Below are positions 52,148 to 61,522 of a stretch of 64,000 bases of DNA, piece by piece. Source of the stretch: Microscillaceae bacterium (GTDB lineage: Bacteria; Bacteroidota; Bacteroidia; Cytophagales; Microscillaceae); contig JANWZA010000015.1 of NCBI GenBank assembly GCA_025054775.1, forward strand, positions 1-64,000. The letters are read 5' to 3'. A model generated the notes under the pieces. It searched no databases. It saw only the letters and a program-made list of their open reading frames with translations, and had not been told where the DNA came from. A program made the position numbers and the translations under genes. How positions within the stretch are numbered: the stretch's first letter is position 1; each line of letters opens with the position of its first letter.

Positions 52148-53413
52148 TTACTTGGAATTAGAAACTGCAATTTGCGAATTTTCTTGAGTATTGTTTGTAT
52201 TTTCTTGAGCTGAGGTTACTTTATCCGTAGGTTCAAGGTTGTTCTTTTTCGGTTTCTTTTTATCGTCTTCAAATACTTTCTCTTTAATGCGTCGGTCAAA
52301 ATAACGATTGATAAGTAGTAAGATGTAAGCAAAAAAAGCGTTTAAGGCTAAACGAGGAATAGGATTACCCCCTGTATATTTTTCTGAAATAGGACTAAGC
52401 AACAGAAGCATGAATTGCACCCCCAAAAAGAGGCTCAAAAAAATTGCCGTGCTAATAATTTTATCAGGAATTCCAATTTGAGGTAGGAAAAATAGACCTC
52501 CGAATACTACTCCAAAGAAGATAAAAATAACTAAATACTGCAAATTATTACGATAAGTACGTGCTTCTCTTTCCTCTTGGGCGGCTAATTCGCGTCTGCG
52601 CTCCTCTTCAAATTTTTTCTCAATTGCCGCAATTTCTTTTGCTTTCTCTCTACGGGCAATGCTATCTCTAATTTCAGTATGCAGCACATAAAATTTATAG
52701 GCATTTTCATAATTTTCTAAATCTGCATATGATTTAGAGAGAATAAGTGTAGCCCTATTGGCTTCTCTCTCATCATTGAGCTGCATAGCTAAATCCATGG
52801 CTTTGGTGGCAAAAGTAACAGAGTTCTTGAACTGGTCTTCCATTTCATAGGTGTCTGCTAAGTTATTGAGTACCACCATAGTGCCACGCTTGTCTTCTAA
52901 CTTTTCAAACAAATCAAGAGCTTTTTTGTAGTATTTAAGTGCAGAGCTAAATTCACGTCTTCCTTTGTAAGCGTCGCCCAGTTCCTCAAAACATTCAGCA
53001 ATTCCTCGGGAATTGTTAATTTCCTCTTCTAAAGCCAAAGATTGTAAGAAGTAACGTTTAGCTTCTTGATACTTTTGCTGATACTTATAACCTTTACCTT
53101 TAAGCCGAATAGCCCAAGCAAGGTGTTTTTTATCGCTAAGATGAGTAGCAATTTGAATAGCTTTATCAGCATACTCTATAGTTTTCTCAGGGGCAAATTC
53201 TTTGAATTCTACACCTAACAAAATATAATTTTGTACTGCTTGTAGTCCTTTGGCGGTTTTGAGATTATTCAATAAGCTATCTATACGGCTCTGGTCCTGG
53301 GCAATACTCAAACTCGTACTTACCAAAATTAAAAGTACAGAGGAGGCGGTTAAGAATATTTTTAATTTTAAGCCGCTAATACGAATGTAAGTATGATTAG
53401 CGTAGTCATCCAT
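52148..53413 (-). CDS. TPR-repeat membrane protein
   Basis: From ATG 53413 (GTG at 53446 possible) the product has 421 residues with an N-terminal signal/anchor (IFLTASSVLLILVSTSLSIA), about five TPR units (AECFEELGDAYKGRREFSSA, LKYYKKALDLFEKLEDK, VVLNNLADTYEMEDQF), a coiled segment and three C-terminal membrane helices. The N-terminal half resembles TPR sensor domains of Bacteroidota histidine kinases, but the kinase is absent. It lies just upstream of tsaB (24-bp gap). Confidence 0.82.
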   Translation of the reverse strand: MDDYANHTYIRISGLKLKIFLTASSVLLILVSTSLSIAQDQSRIDSLLNNLKTAKGLQAVQNYILLGVEFKEFAPEKTIEYADKAIQIATHLSDKKHLAWAIRLKGKGYKYQQKYQEAKRYFLQSLALEEEINNSRGIAECFEELGDAYKGRREFSSALKYYKKALDLFEKLEDKRGTMVVLNNLADTYEMEDQFKNSVTFATKAMDLAMQLNDEREANRATLILSKSYADLENYENAYKFYVLHTEIRDSIARREKAKEIAAIEKKFEEERRRELAAQEEREARTYRNNLQYLVIFIFFGVVFGGLFFLPQIGIPDKIISTAIFLSLFLGVQFMLLLLSPISEKYTGGNPIPRLALNAFFAYILLLINRYFDRRIKEKVFEDDKKKPKKNNLEPTDKVTSAQENTNNTQENSQIAVSNSK

Positions 53414-53446
53414 GCGTTTGTGATTTGGTGAAGCAATATCTAGCAC

Positions 53447-53797
53447 CTAAGCGAGAGGTGCTAATTTTTCTTAATATAGCAAATAATTCGCCATTTTAGT
53501 TTCATAAGGTTGAAATATGTTTTCAGTAAAAGAATAGAGAAACTTTGTTACAAATCCTACCTCATACTCAACTTCAGAGGAGGATACAAGTTGGGCAATA
53601 AGGTTGAGAAATTAAGAAAAAGTAATCTTAACATTAAATTTATGTAAACTTTTAGCCTTCGGTTTCAAAAATCTAAAATGTTTTAGTGAATTTTCGCTTA
53701 TTTTGTAAATTGGTTGTAATTATTTACACATTTTTTTATGTTCAGCCTGCTACTTGCTCAGGCTGATGGTTATTCATTAGCCTAACAAAGTTAAGTT
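53447..53797. other. Divergent intergenic region, TPR and SNF2 genes
   Basis: There is no gene in these 351 bases. They hold an imperfect inverted repeat around CTCAACTT/AAGTTGGG (about 53568-53596) and the hairpin at 53742-53766. No promoter with clear spacing was found. Confidence 0.4.
53742..53766 (+). promoter_or_regulatory. Hairpin in the SNF2 gene leader
   Basis: TCAGCCTG and CAGGCTGA pair perfectly (8 bp, GC-rich) around a 9-nt loop, 32 bp before the SNF2 ATG. It is not followed by a T-run, so it may be a translation or stability element rather than a terminator. Confidence 0.45.
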
Positions 53798-56731
53798 ATG
53801 AAAATTGCCCCTGATGTTGATTTTCAAGTGGTTTACTCGCTTTACAAGCATGAATACTTGGGCTATTTATTCAACGCTTACATCATAGAACTAGATAGCA
53901 AAGGGCAACTTACGCTCAAAAACCAAGCCATCACTGCCACTACTGCCAATGATTTCAAAGCAGGACTTAGCGAACAGGATTTTGAGATTATCAAATTGAT
54001 TGAGTCCATGCAACAAGAGAGCATCATCAAGAAATTCTATGGCAAAAGAGCCACACCACAAGAGTTCTTTTTGAAAGTTTACCACAAACAAAAAGGCAAT
54101 TTAGTCCTTCAAGAGGCTATTGAGGAGCACCTAGAAGTTTGCCGCTCTAAGCTTATGCCTTTGCTTAAAGACCAACAGCTCTTTATTATGGGCAAAGACG
54201 GTAACCCTACTTGGAAACCAATAGAAGTAATACAGCAACCCGCTACCATTTACTTCCATTTCAAAAAACAAGACGATCAAAGCATCGTTTATTACCCTAC
54301 TGTGTATTGCAACAAAGAAAAGCTGAATATTTTTGGGGCAATAGTTATTTGTAACCAACCTGCATGGATTGTTATCCAACAAAAGTTATATCAATTTGAT
54401 AAAAACATAGATGGCAGAAAGATAGAACCTTTTACCCGCAAATACAATATCACCATTCCACCCAAAAATTTAGAGAGTTATTACCAAAAATTTGTATCCT
54501 CTCTTGTAGCCTCTTTTGATGTAAAACAAGATTGTTTCAAAGTAATCACCTACCAAGATACGCCACAAGCTATTCTCCAAATTTCAGAATACTTTGTAGA
54601 GGAGAACCCACAACTCTTCGAAAACACAGCAGGTAAAACTGAACGTCAGGCTAAAATCTTACTTGAGCTATTTTTTGCCTACAATAATTTTCTACTCAAA
54701 ACCGAGGATCTAACCGAAAAGAATAAGGAAACTACCCATGTAAAGGTACAAGTAGAAAAAATCGAGAATGATTTTATTTTTCATAAAATTTATAGACAAA
54801 CTACCCAAGAGAAAAACGTAATAGAATTTCTGAAACAAACAGGAATAGAACTTAAGCAAGGACGTGCCTTACTCTCTAAAAACCAAGCCTTTGAATGGAT
54901 AAATACCCAACAGAAGCATTTTACTCAATATAACCTCTTGCTCAAATCTAACTTACAAGGTAAAAAATATTTTCTGGGCAAGGCGAATATACAAGTAGAA
55001 ATTAAAGAAAGTCATGACTGGTTTGATATTTTAGCTACTATCAAATTTGGAGATTTTGAAATCCCTTTTATCAAACTCAGGCAAATCATTTTGCAACAAA
55101 AAACCGAGTTTGAACTTCCTAATGGGGAAATTGCTATAATTCCTGAAAGTTGGCTCCAACGTTATAGTGAATTATTTTACTTTTCAGAAGAGAACTCTCA
55201 AAATATAAAACTGAAAAAACATCATTTAGGGATTGTACAGAAATTACGTGCTCATGACTACGCCCGCGTAACCATGAACCGTAAGCTAGAAAAACTGTAC
55301 GATTTTCAAGAAATAGAAGATGTACCTTTACCAAAAAACTTTCAAGGAACACTACGCCCTTATCAGAAAGCAGCTTATAACTGGTTACACTTTCTTAACA
55401 AATACCACTTCGGAGGCTGTTTAGCAGATGACATGGGGCTGGGCAAAACAGCTACTACTTTAGCCCTTTTGCAATCACAGGTAGAAGCTGGAGTGAAAGA
55501 AAGTTCATTAGTAATTGTACCTACCTCCTTAATATATAATTGGGAAATGGAGGCAAAAAAATTTACTCCCAAACTCAAAATTTTAGTGTATAATGGAACA
55601 AACCGCCTTAAAACTACTAATTACTTTGATTATTTTGATGTTGTTATTACTTCATACAGCATTACCCGCCTTGACATTGATATACTAGAAAAATACTTAT
55701 TTCACTACATAATCTTAGACGAGTCGCAAGCAATTAAAAACCCAAGTTCTCATATTACAATAGCAGTAAATAGACTTAATAGTAGGCACAAATTAATACT
55801 CACAGGCACGCCTTTGGAAAATACTACTCTTGATTTGTGGTCGCAAATGTCCTTTATCAATCCAGGGCTATTAGGTTCGCAAAGTTTTTTCAAACGAGAG
55901 TTCTTGCAAGCCATAGAAAAAAATGCTGATAGACAAAAACTAGAACGCTTGTCCAATCTAATTAAGCCTTTTATTTTACGCAGGCTCAAATCACAAGTAG
56001 CCACTGAATTGCCTACAAAGATTGAAAGCTTGCAATATTGTCTTATGACACCCGCCCAAGAGCAACTCTATGAAACCACCAAAGCCGCTTACCGCAACCA
56101 AATTTTAGAACTTATAGAAAGAGAGGGCATAGCCAAAAGCCAACTTCTTGTACTGCAAGGGCTTACCAAACTTCGCCAAATCGCTTGCCATCCCCAAATG
56201 ATTGATCCAAAGTATAAAGGTGGCTCAGGCAAAATAGAAGACGTAATGTATAAAATTGAAGAAGTAATTAGCGAAGGGCATAAGGTATTGGTTTTTAGTC
56301 AATTTGTCAAGCAATTAAATATCCTGAAACAAGCCATTGAGCAAAAAAAATGGAAATATGTATTTTTAGATGGCTCTACTAAAAACCGGCAAGCGGAAGT
56401 AGCTCAATTTCAACAAAATAAGCACATAAAGATTTTTTTAATTTCGCTTAAAGCAGGAGGCGTAGGGCTAAACCTGACTCAGGCAGAGTATGTATTTCTA
56501 CTTGACCCATGGTGGAACCCCGCCGTAGAAGCCCAAGCCATTGACCGTACCCATCGCTTAGGGCAAAAAAATACCGTCTTCGCTTACAAGTTCATCACTA
56601 AAAACACTGTTGAAGAGAAAATTGTAAGCCTGCAAAAAAATAAACTACAATTAGCCGAAAATATTATACTTACTGACGAGAGCATCACAAAAAATCTCAC
56701 CCCAGAGGATATTTTGAATTTGTTAAGCTAA
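53798..56731 (+). CDS. SNF2-family DEAD/DEAH-box helicase
   Basis: The 977-residue protein has an unrecognised N-terminal region of about 500 residues, then the two-lobed SNF2 ATPase. Motifs seen are ADDMGLGKTATTLALL (Walker A, near residue 546), IILDESQAIKNPSS (DESQ box), LTGTPLENTTLDLWSQM, KVLVFSQFVKQLNILK, and the closing DPWWNPAVEAQAIDRTHRLG. Family members remodel DNA-protein complexes; bacterial ones (RapA/HepA, YqhH and similar) act in transcription recycling or repair. It is single, and its stop is 1 bp from the convergent GGGP synthase stop. Confidence 0.94.
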   Translation: MKIAPDVDFQVVYSLYKHEYLGYLFNAYIIELDSKGQLTLKNQAITATTANDFKAGLSEQDFEIIKLIESMQQESIIKKFYGKRATPQEFFLKVYHKQKGNLVLQEAIEEHLEVCRSKLMPLLKDQQLFIMGKDGNPTWKPIEVIQQPATIYFHFKKQDDQSIVYYPTVYCNKEKLNIFGAIVICNQPAWIVIQQKLYQFDKNIDGRKIEPFTRKYNITIPPKNLESYYQKFVSSLVASFDVKQDCFKVITYQDTPQAILQISEYFVEENPQLFENTAGKTERQAKILLELFFAYNNFLLKTEDLTEKNKETTHVKVQVEKIENDFIFHKIYRQTTQEKNVIEFLKQTGIELKQGRALLSKNQAFEWINTQQKHFTQYNLLLKSNLQGKKYFLGKANIQVEIKESHDWFDILATIKFGDFEIPFIKLRQIILQQKTEFELPNGEIAIIPESWLQRYSELFYFSEENSQNIKLKKHHLGIVQKLRAHDYARVTMNRKLEKLYDFQEIEDVPLPKNFQGTLRPYQKAAYNWLHFLNKYHFGGCLADDMGLGKTATTLALLQSQVEAGVKESSLVIVPTSLIYNWEMEAKKFTPKLKILVYNGTNRLKTTNYFDYFDVVITSYSITRLDIDILEKYLFHYIILDESQAIKNPSSHITIAVNRLNSRHKLILTGTPLENTTLDLWSQMSFINPGLLGSQSFFKREFLQAIEKNADRQKLERLSNLIKPFILRRLKSQVATELPTKIESLQYCLMTPAQEQLYETTKAAYRNQILELIEREGIAKSQLLVLQGLTKLRQIACHPQMIDPKYKGGSGKIEDVMYKIEEVISEGHKVLVFSQFVKQLNILKQAIEQKKWKYVFLDGSTKNRQAEVAQFQQNKHIKIFLISLKAGGVGLNLTQAEYVFLLDPWWNPAVEAQAIDRTHRLGQKNTVFAYKFITKNTVEEKIVSLQKNKLQLAENIILTDESITKNLTPEDILNLLS

Positions 56732-56732
56732 T

Positions 56733-57497
56733 TCAGGCTATCTCCTGGTGGTTTATCTCTGCTAATTTTTGAGCCAAGACTCTGAAAAAAGTAGGATCCT
56801 CTTCCACGGCATTACCAATCACAAGCATGTCTGCTCCTGCCCGCCAAAGTTCTACGGCTTTTTCTACAGTTTTGATGCCCCCACCAATAATAATAGGCAA
56901 ACTTACTGATTTGCGAAGCATGGATACCATTTTAGGACTGATAGCTTTCTCTGCCCCGCTTCCTGCATCAGCATAAATCAGTTTTAGCCCTAACATCTCA
57001 CCTGCCATTGCTGTACACGCTGCTACCTCAGGCTTGTCGGCAGGCAAGGGAGTAGTATTGCTAATGTACGAAACGGTAGTTTGTTTACCCCCTTCTACTA
57101 ACATATACCCCGTAGGTAAAATTTCTAAATTGCTCTTTTTCAAGATAGGTGCCGCAATTACATGTTGCCCTATTAGCAAATCAGCATTTCGCCCCGAGAT
57201 AAGTGAAAGAAATAGAATAGCATCTGCCTGAAAATCAATGTGCATACTACTTCCTGGAAAAATAATAATCGGTTTAGTAGTATGCTTTTTGAGCAAAGCA
57301 ATCGTTTTGCCCATGTTTGCTCCAACCATTAAGCTGCCACCTACAAAAATAAAATTAGCACTTTCAAACGCATTGAGTTGAAGGTATAATTGGCAGGTAG
57401 CTTCATCAAATTTATCAGGGTCAATCAGTAGAGTAAGCGACTTTAAGCCGCTCTTGTGGCGATATTCTATCTGTTGGAGAATAGACAAGGGCATCAT
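56733..57497 (-). CDS. Geranylgeranylglyceryl phosphate synthase (group II, PcrB family)
   Basis: The 254-residue TIM-barrel prenyltransferase has SLTLLIDPDKFDEATC near residue 20, FIFVGGSLMVGANMGKT, IIIFPGSSMHI, LPTGYMLVEGGKQTTVSYIS, and the phosphate-binding IIIGGGIKTVEKA and MLVIGNAVEEDP. It joins a polyprenyl diphosphate to glycerol 1-phosphate, the first step of archaeal-type ether lipids; Bacteroidota carry the group II form. The glycerol-1-phosphate source is not seen in the window. Confidence 0.92.
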   Translation of the reverse strand: MMPLSILQQIEYRHKSGLKSLTLLIDPDKFDEATCQLYLQLNAFESANFIFVGGSLMVGANMGKTIALLKKHTTKPIIIFPGSSMHIDFQADAILFLSLISGRNADLLIGQHVIAAPILKKSNLEILPTGYMLVEGGKQTTVSYISNTTPLPADKPEVAACTAMAGEMLGLKLIYADAGSGAEKAISPKMVSMLRKSVSLPIIIGGGIKTVEKAVELWRAGADMLVIGNAVEEDPTFFRVLAQKLAEINHQEIA

Positions 57498-57560
57498 AGT
57501 TAAGAGCTATAAACAAAAAAAAACGGAATAGCCTTATAGTTGTTACCGTGAAATACATTG

Positions 57561-57568
57561 CAAAGATA
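57561..57568 (-). promoter_or_regulatory. Candidate -7 element of the GGGP synthase gene
   Basis: On the minus strand TATCTTTG lies 64 bp upstream of the ATG; there is no -33 TTG at the right distance. Confidence 0.35.
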
Positions 57569-57707
57569 ACCTTTTTTGCTGAAAAAGGTCATCTTTCTAC
57601 GCAAAGCCTTAAAGAAGTAGCAACTTTTTCGCAACTTTACACGTTTTTTTAGGTAATAACTTAAAAGTTATTTTTTATTTTTCCATATACTTTAAGTATA
57701 AGTTCAT

Positions 57708-58385
57708 ATGATACAAAAGCCAAATTTTTGGAGTCGTGCATTCGTGATAACCACGTGGATAGGTGCATGCGTATACTTTCAAACATTAGCCCAACCTACT
57801 AAAAAAGATGCAAAAGCTTTTGCAATTCTAGAGGCTGTAAACCAAAAATATAAATCCTTTACTAGCTTTCAAGCCGATTTTACTTACAAACTATATAGCC
57901 CTACAAGTAAAGTCAATGAAACAGTAGCAGGAAATATCACTGTAAAAGGGAAAAAATATGCTCTTAAATTAGAAAAACAAGAAATTCGTACTGATGGTAA
58001 AACAATTTGGACTTACCTCAAAGATGCTAACGAAGTTACTATTGCTGATTATGAAAAAGATGATGACGAAATAACCCCTGAAAATATTTTTGAAATTTAT
58101 AAGAAAGGATTTAAGTATATCTATACAGGAGAAACCAAAGAAGGTGGAGTGGTGTACGATAACATTGAACTTGCTCCAGAAGACCGTAACAAGAAATTTA
58201 CCAAAATTAAAATTAAAATTGACCAAGCCCAAAAAACAATTAAAAGCTGGGAAATCTACATGCGAAATGCTGACAGATACAGCTATGTTGTGAATAATTT
58301 TGTAAGCAATCCCATAGTAAATGATAACATTTTTATTATGAACAAGTCCCAATTCCCCAAAGCCGAGTGGAATGATTTGAGATAG
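57708..58385 (+). CDS. lolA: LolA-like outer-membrane lipoprotein carrier protein
   Basis: The 225-residue protein has a signal peptide ending near TLAQP. The mature part opens KAFAILEAVNQKYKSFTSFQ and has ADFTYKLYSPTSKVNETVAG, IRTDGKTIWTYLKDANEVTI and YVVNNFVSNPIVNDNIFIM, matching LolA-like carriers that shuttle lipoproteins through the periplasm. The Bacteroidota form is divergent from E. coli LolA but this reading is standard. It is a single gene. Confidence 0.88.
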   Translation: MIQKPNFWSRAFVITTWIGACVYFQTLAQPTKKDAKAFAILEAVNQKYKSFTSFQADFTYKLYSPTSKVNETVAGNITVKGKKYALKLEKQEIRTDGKTIWTYLKDANEVTIADYEKDDDEITPENIFEIYKKGFKYIYTGETKEGGVVYDNIELAPEDRNKKFTKIKIKIDQAQKTIKSWEIYMRNADRYSYVVNNFVSNPIVNDNIFIMNKSQFPKAEWNDLR

Positions 58386-58458
58386 TCTGTTAGATTACAA
58401 CCCACTAGGTAATTACAGCCTAATAATTATTAAAAATTTTTGGGCATTTTTTTATTGT

Positions 58459-58525
58459 TTTTCGCTTATGCCTCAAAAGGCAAAAGATGAACTTTTAAGG
58501 GCTTCGCTTACGCTTTGAGGCTTTC
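58459..58525. repeat. GC-rich palindromic intergenic element, copy 3 (degenerate)
   Basis: TTTTTCGCTTATGCCTCAAA, then AAGGCAAAAGATGAACTTTT and GGGCTTCGCTTACGC, parallel the blocks GGGCGAAAAGGGCAAAAAGG and GGGCTTCGCTAATGC of copy 2. It has lost most of the palindrome. It lies between lolA and the SafE-type gene. Confidence 0.5.
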
Positions 58526-58685
58526 CTCTGCTCCGTGTTTGCTTTTCCAACTCCTGATGCGTTTTTTAGTCTTTTCTAAGTATTAGTTCAAATCTACCTC
58601 AAAGAGAACTTTTAGACAATTAGACAAAAAGAATATTTGAGCGATACACAATAATTGTAGTAACTCAATTACAAGACTTACAAAA

Positions 58686-59396
58686 CTACTCAGTTACTTT
58701 GCAACACTTCATTTCAATTTGCTGACCATATTCTATTAGTTGAGGGCTTAGATAAGGTATTCCCAAATTTAGCCCTCGCAAAATGAATAAAATAGCTAAT
58801 ACAACTAAAAAAACAGGCACAAGCTGAAACGCTTTTCGCTTGAGAGTTGGAAAAACAAACCTTCCAGCCAAACTCACCACAAGCATAGCAGGAATGGTCG
58901 CTAAACCAAAAATAATCATATAAAGTGCGGATTCGGCTATGTTTCCTGTGGCTAAAGCTCCTGCAAGAGCAAAATAAATCAATCCACAAGGCAAAAAACC
59001 ATTCAAAATACCTATAAGTAGAAATGAAGAAGTATTCTTTTGTTGTAGCAAACGCCCTAATTTGGCTTTGAGCCACTGCGTAAAAGGTTGAAATATGTTG
59101 AGCCAATCTATCGTATGGTAAAACGTAGGAAAAACAACTAATGTGAGTAACAAAATACCCACTGCCACTGAGAGCATTTGTTGAGAAATCCCCAAGAGCA
59201 ATCCCTTGCCCACTAATCCAACCACAACTCCCAAAAATGCATAGGTAATTACTCTCCCTAAATTATAGACAATCCTATTCCACAACATTTGGTAAAAATA
59301 TTTGTTATCAATAGGCAAAGCCAGAGCAATAGCCCCGCACATACCCATACAGTGAATACTACCTAACAAGCCTAATATTAGTGCCGAGTATAACAT
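58686..59396 (-). CDS. SafE/TauE-type membrane protein of the cbb3 cluster
   Basis: The 236-residue protein has six helices and opens ALILGLLGSIHCMGMCGAIA, the Cys/Met-rich motif of the subfamily found next to cbb3 oxidase genes (often called sulfite exporter TauE/SafE). The CMGMC motif suggests metal, probably copper, handling (inference). It ends the oxidase cluster, 60 bp after ccoH. Confidence 0.87.
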   Translation of the reverse strand: MLYSALILGLLGSIHCMGMCGAIALALPIDNKYFYQMLWNRIVYNLGRVITYAFLGVVVGLVGKGLLLGISQQMLSVAVGILLLTLVVFPTFYHTIDWLNIFQPFTQWLKAKLGRLLQQKNTSSFLLIGILNGFLPCGLIYFALAGALATGNIAESALYMIIFGLATIPAMLVVSLAGRFVFPTLKRKAFQLVPVFLVVLAILFILRGLNLGIPYLSPQLIEYGQQIEMKCCKVTE

Positions 59397-59456
59397 AATC
59401 TTATGGTTTTTGTCAAAATTTTTGTTTTGCTTGCTTTTGCTACTTTTTGTTTAATC

Positions 59457-59954
59457 CTACCGTTTCTGCTTCTTGGCTTGTTCTTCTTTTAATAGTTCGG
59501 CTTGCAGTTTTACTTTTCCTTGCGGCGTGATAGCGAACTTCTGCTCCAAAAAGTAACCTTTATTACCAAGAGTCCAATCTACTTTTATTCGCCACAAGCC
59601 TTGGGCAAGGGTTTGCAAAGGAATAACTTGCCTGCCTTGATTATCAAGCACAAGCGGAATTTGTATATCTTTTCGCTTATCCGAAGGGCGAAAAAGTAAG
59701 ATACTCCCCTTATCAGCTCGGTTATTGAGTGTAAGTATTAAGGCATGATTTTCAGCATGATAGCTTAACTCTGGCTGATGGCTTAAAGCCTGCGTATTGC
59801 GAATTTTATCTATTTCTTTTTCATAAGCCAACTCTTGTTTGTAATAGTCTTTGGCTACCAAATCAATATTGATACTATATGAAAAGAAAACCAACGTAAG
59901 TATAAAGGCAACAAAGCCCAAATACACGAACATAATTTTATAGCCCCAGTTCAT
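59457..59954 (-). CDS. ccoH: FixH/CcoH-type cbb3 assembly protein
   Basis: The 165-residue protein has one N-terminal membrane helix (MFVYLGFVAFILTLVFFSYS) and a periplasmic beta-sandwich with GLWRIKVDWTLGNKGYFLEQ. NIDLVAKDYYKQELAYEKEI after the helix is the family hallmark. CcoH stabilises the cbb3 subunits during assembly. It follows ccoG by 45 bp. Confidence 0.92.
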   Translation of the reverse strand: MNWGYKIMFVYLGFVAFILTLVFFSYSINIDLVAKDYYKQELAYEKEIDKIRNTQALSHQPELSYHAENHALILTLNNRADKGSILLFRPSDKRKDIQIPLVLDNQGRQVIPLQTLAQGLWRIKVDWTLGNKGYFLEQKFAITPQGKVKLQAELLKEEQAKKQKR

Positions 59955-59999
59955 ATCTCTTTAAAGTTTTGATTTTTATCCTTGAATAAAAAATTAGTT

Positions 60000-61436
60000 C
60001 TACTCCACAGGTCCATTGAAAGTTGTTTTTATTGTTTCTAACAAGCGGTCAGTAGTCCAAACCTCTACTTGAATTTTGGTTTTTACTTTTTTGATATTTT
60101 TAGGATTCGTTTCAATGAAAAGTACAAAATCAGTAGTAGTAGCTTTTTTAGCAATGTTTTTATCGCCTACAATACGCACTGTTCCCCAATTATCTTTTAC
60201 CTTGAAATAAATTGGTAAGTCTTCGTTAGTTTTGTTAGCAATCTGCACATTATAGAGGTTAGAGATATTACCATTTTTTTGCTCTTGATAGAGCATACCT
60301 GGTACTCGTAAAAAGGTAGTTTCTACTTCTGTACGAATAGAAATGAAAAAAACTTGTAAGCTAATTAGTATTAGCAATACTGCTGTATATCCTATTATTC
60401 TGGGAGTAACTCTAAAAGGAACCTTATTAACAATATTATTGTAAGAAGCGTATCGTACCAAACCACGTGGTTTGCCGATTTTATCCATTACCTGGTCGCA
60501 GGCATCAATGCAAGCTGTGCAATTTATACATTCCAATTGCGTTCCATTGCGAATATCAATTCCTGTAGGGCAGACTTGCACGCAAAGCCCACAATCAATA
60601 CAATCCCCTTGCTTTTGAGAGGTGCTATCGGTTAGCAAATTAGTTTGTTCTTGTCTATTTTTTTTCAACTTACCACGTGGCTCTCCTCTTACATGGTCAT
60701 AAGCAATTACGATAGAGTCCTTGGAAAGTAGTACACTTTGCAGTCTGCCATAAGGGCAAACAATAATACATGCTTGCTCGCGTAGATAGGCGAATACAAA
60801 AAAGAAAATCCCCGTGAAAGCTACTAAACCAATAAACCCAGGCAAATTATTTATAGGATTACTTTGCACAATTTGAAATACTTTTTCATAGCCTATGAGG
60901 TAAGCCATAAGCGTATGGGCTATGATAATAGAAATAAGCAGAAATATACTAAACTTGGCAGTCTTTCGTAGAAATTTATCCAAATCCCATGGACGAGCAT
61001 TGAGCTTACGTTGTTGGTTAGCATCACCTTCAATCCAGTATTCAATTTTACGAAAAACCATTTCCATCATAACGGTTTGTGGGCACGTCCAGCCACACCA
61101 TAACCTACCATACACCACTGTAAAGAGAATTACAAATACAAAAAAACTTAGCATCGTGCCTGCAAACAAGTGAAAATCTTGTGGCAGAAATACGAAACCA
61201 AAAATGCTAAATTTTCGCTCAAAAATATTAAATAAAAACAACGGATTGCCATTGATTTTAACGAATGGTACACCAAAAAGTATAATTAAGAGTACCACTG
61301 TAACTGCAACACGGTATCTGTGAAAACGCCCGCTTGGTTTTTTGGGATAAATCCATACGCGTTTGCCTCGCTCATCTACCGAAGAGAGCTTATCACGAAA
61401 TGCTTCTTTATCCTCTATAATTTCTATATTTTCCAT
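60000..61436 (-). CDS. ccoG: CcoG (FixG/RdxA), iron-sulfur copper reductase for cbb3 assembly
   Basis: The 478-residue protein has five or six helices and WCGWTCPQTVMMEMVFRKIE near residue 112. The two ferredoxin-like clusters are CIDCGLCVQVCPTG and CINCTACIDACDQVM near residues 280-315, followed by a C-terminal Ig-like domain (VRIVGDKNIAKKATTTDFVL). CcoG reduces Cu2+ to Cu+ for CcoN assembly. It follows the second globin gene by 86 bp, with a strong hairpin between. Confidence 0.95.
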   Translation of the reverse strand: MENIEIIEDKEAFRDKLSSVDERGKRVWIYPKKPSGRFHRYRVAVTVVLLIILFGVPFVKINGNPLFLFNIFERKFSIFGFVFLPQDFHLFAGTMLSFFVFVILFTVVYGRLWCGWTCPQTVMMEMVFRKIEYWIEGDANQQRKLNARPWDLDKFLRKTAKFSIFLLISIIIAHTLMAYLIGYEKVFQIVQSNPINNLPGFIGLVAFTGIFFFVFAYLREQACIIVCPYGRLQSVLLSKDSIVIAYDHVRGEPRGKLKKNRQEQTNLLTDSTSQKQGDCIDCGLCVQVCPTGIDIRNGTQLECINCTACIDACDQVMDKIGKPRGLVRYASYNNIVNKVPFRVTPRIIGYTAVLLILISLQVFFISIRTEVETTFLRVPGMLYQEQKNGNISNLYNVQIANKTNEDLPIYFKVKDNWGTVRIVGDKNIAKKATTTDFVLFIETNPKNIKKVKTKIQVEVWTTDRLLETIKTTFNGPVE

Positions 61437-61472
61437 AAATATATAAATATATGTCTATGTTTTAATTAGATT

Positions 61473-61512
61473 TACTTACGCTTCTCACTTTTTTAGAGTG
61501 AGAAGCATAAGT
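61473..61512 (-). promoter_or_regulatory. Strong hairpin between the globin and ccoG genes
   Basis: TACTTACGCTTCTCACT (61473-61489) and AGTGAGAAGCATAAGTA (61496-61512) form a stem of about 17 bp with one mismatch around TTTTTAG. It begins 10 bp after the globin stop and ends 36 bp before the ccoG start, and has no T-run on the transcribed side. It may set differential expression within the operon by mRNA processing. Confidence 0.6.
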
Positions 61513-61522
61513 ATTAGTTAGT

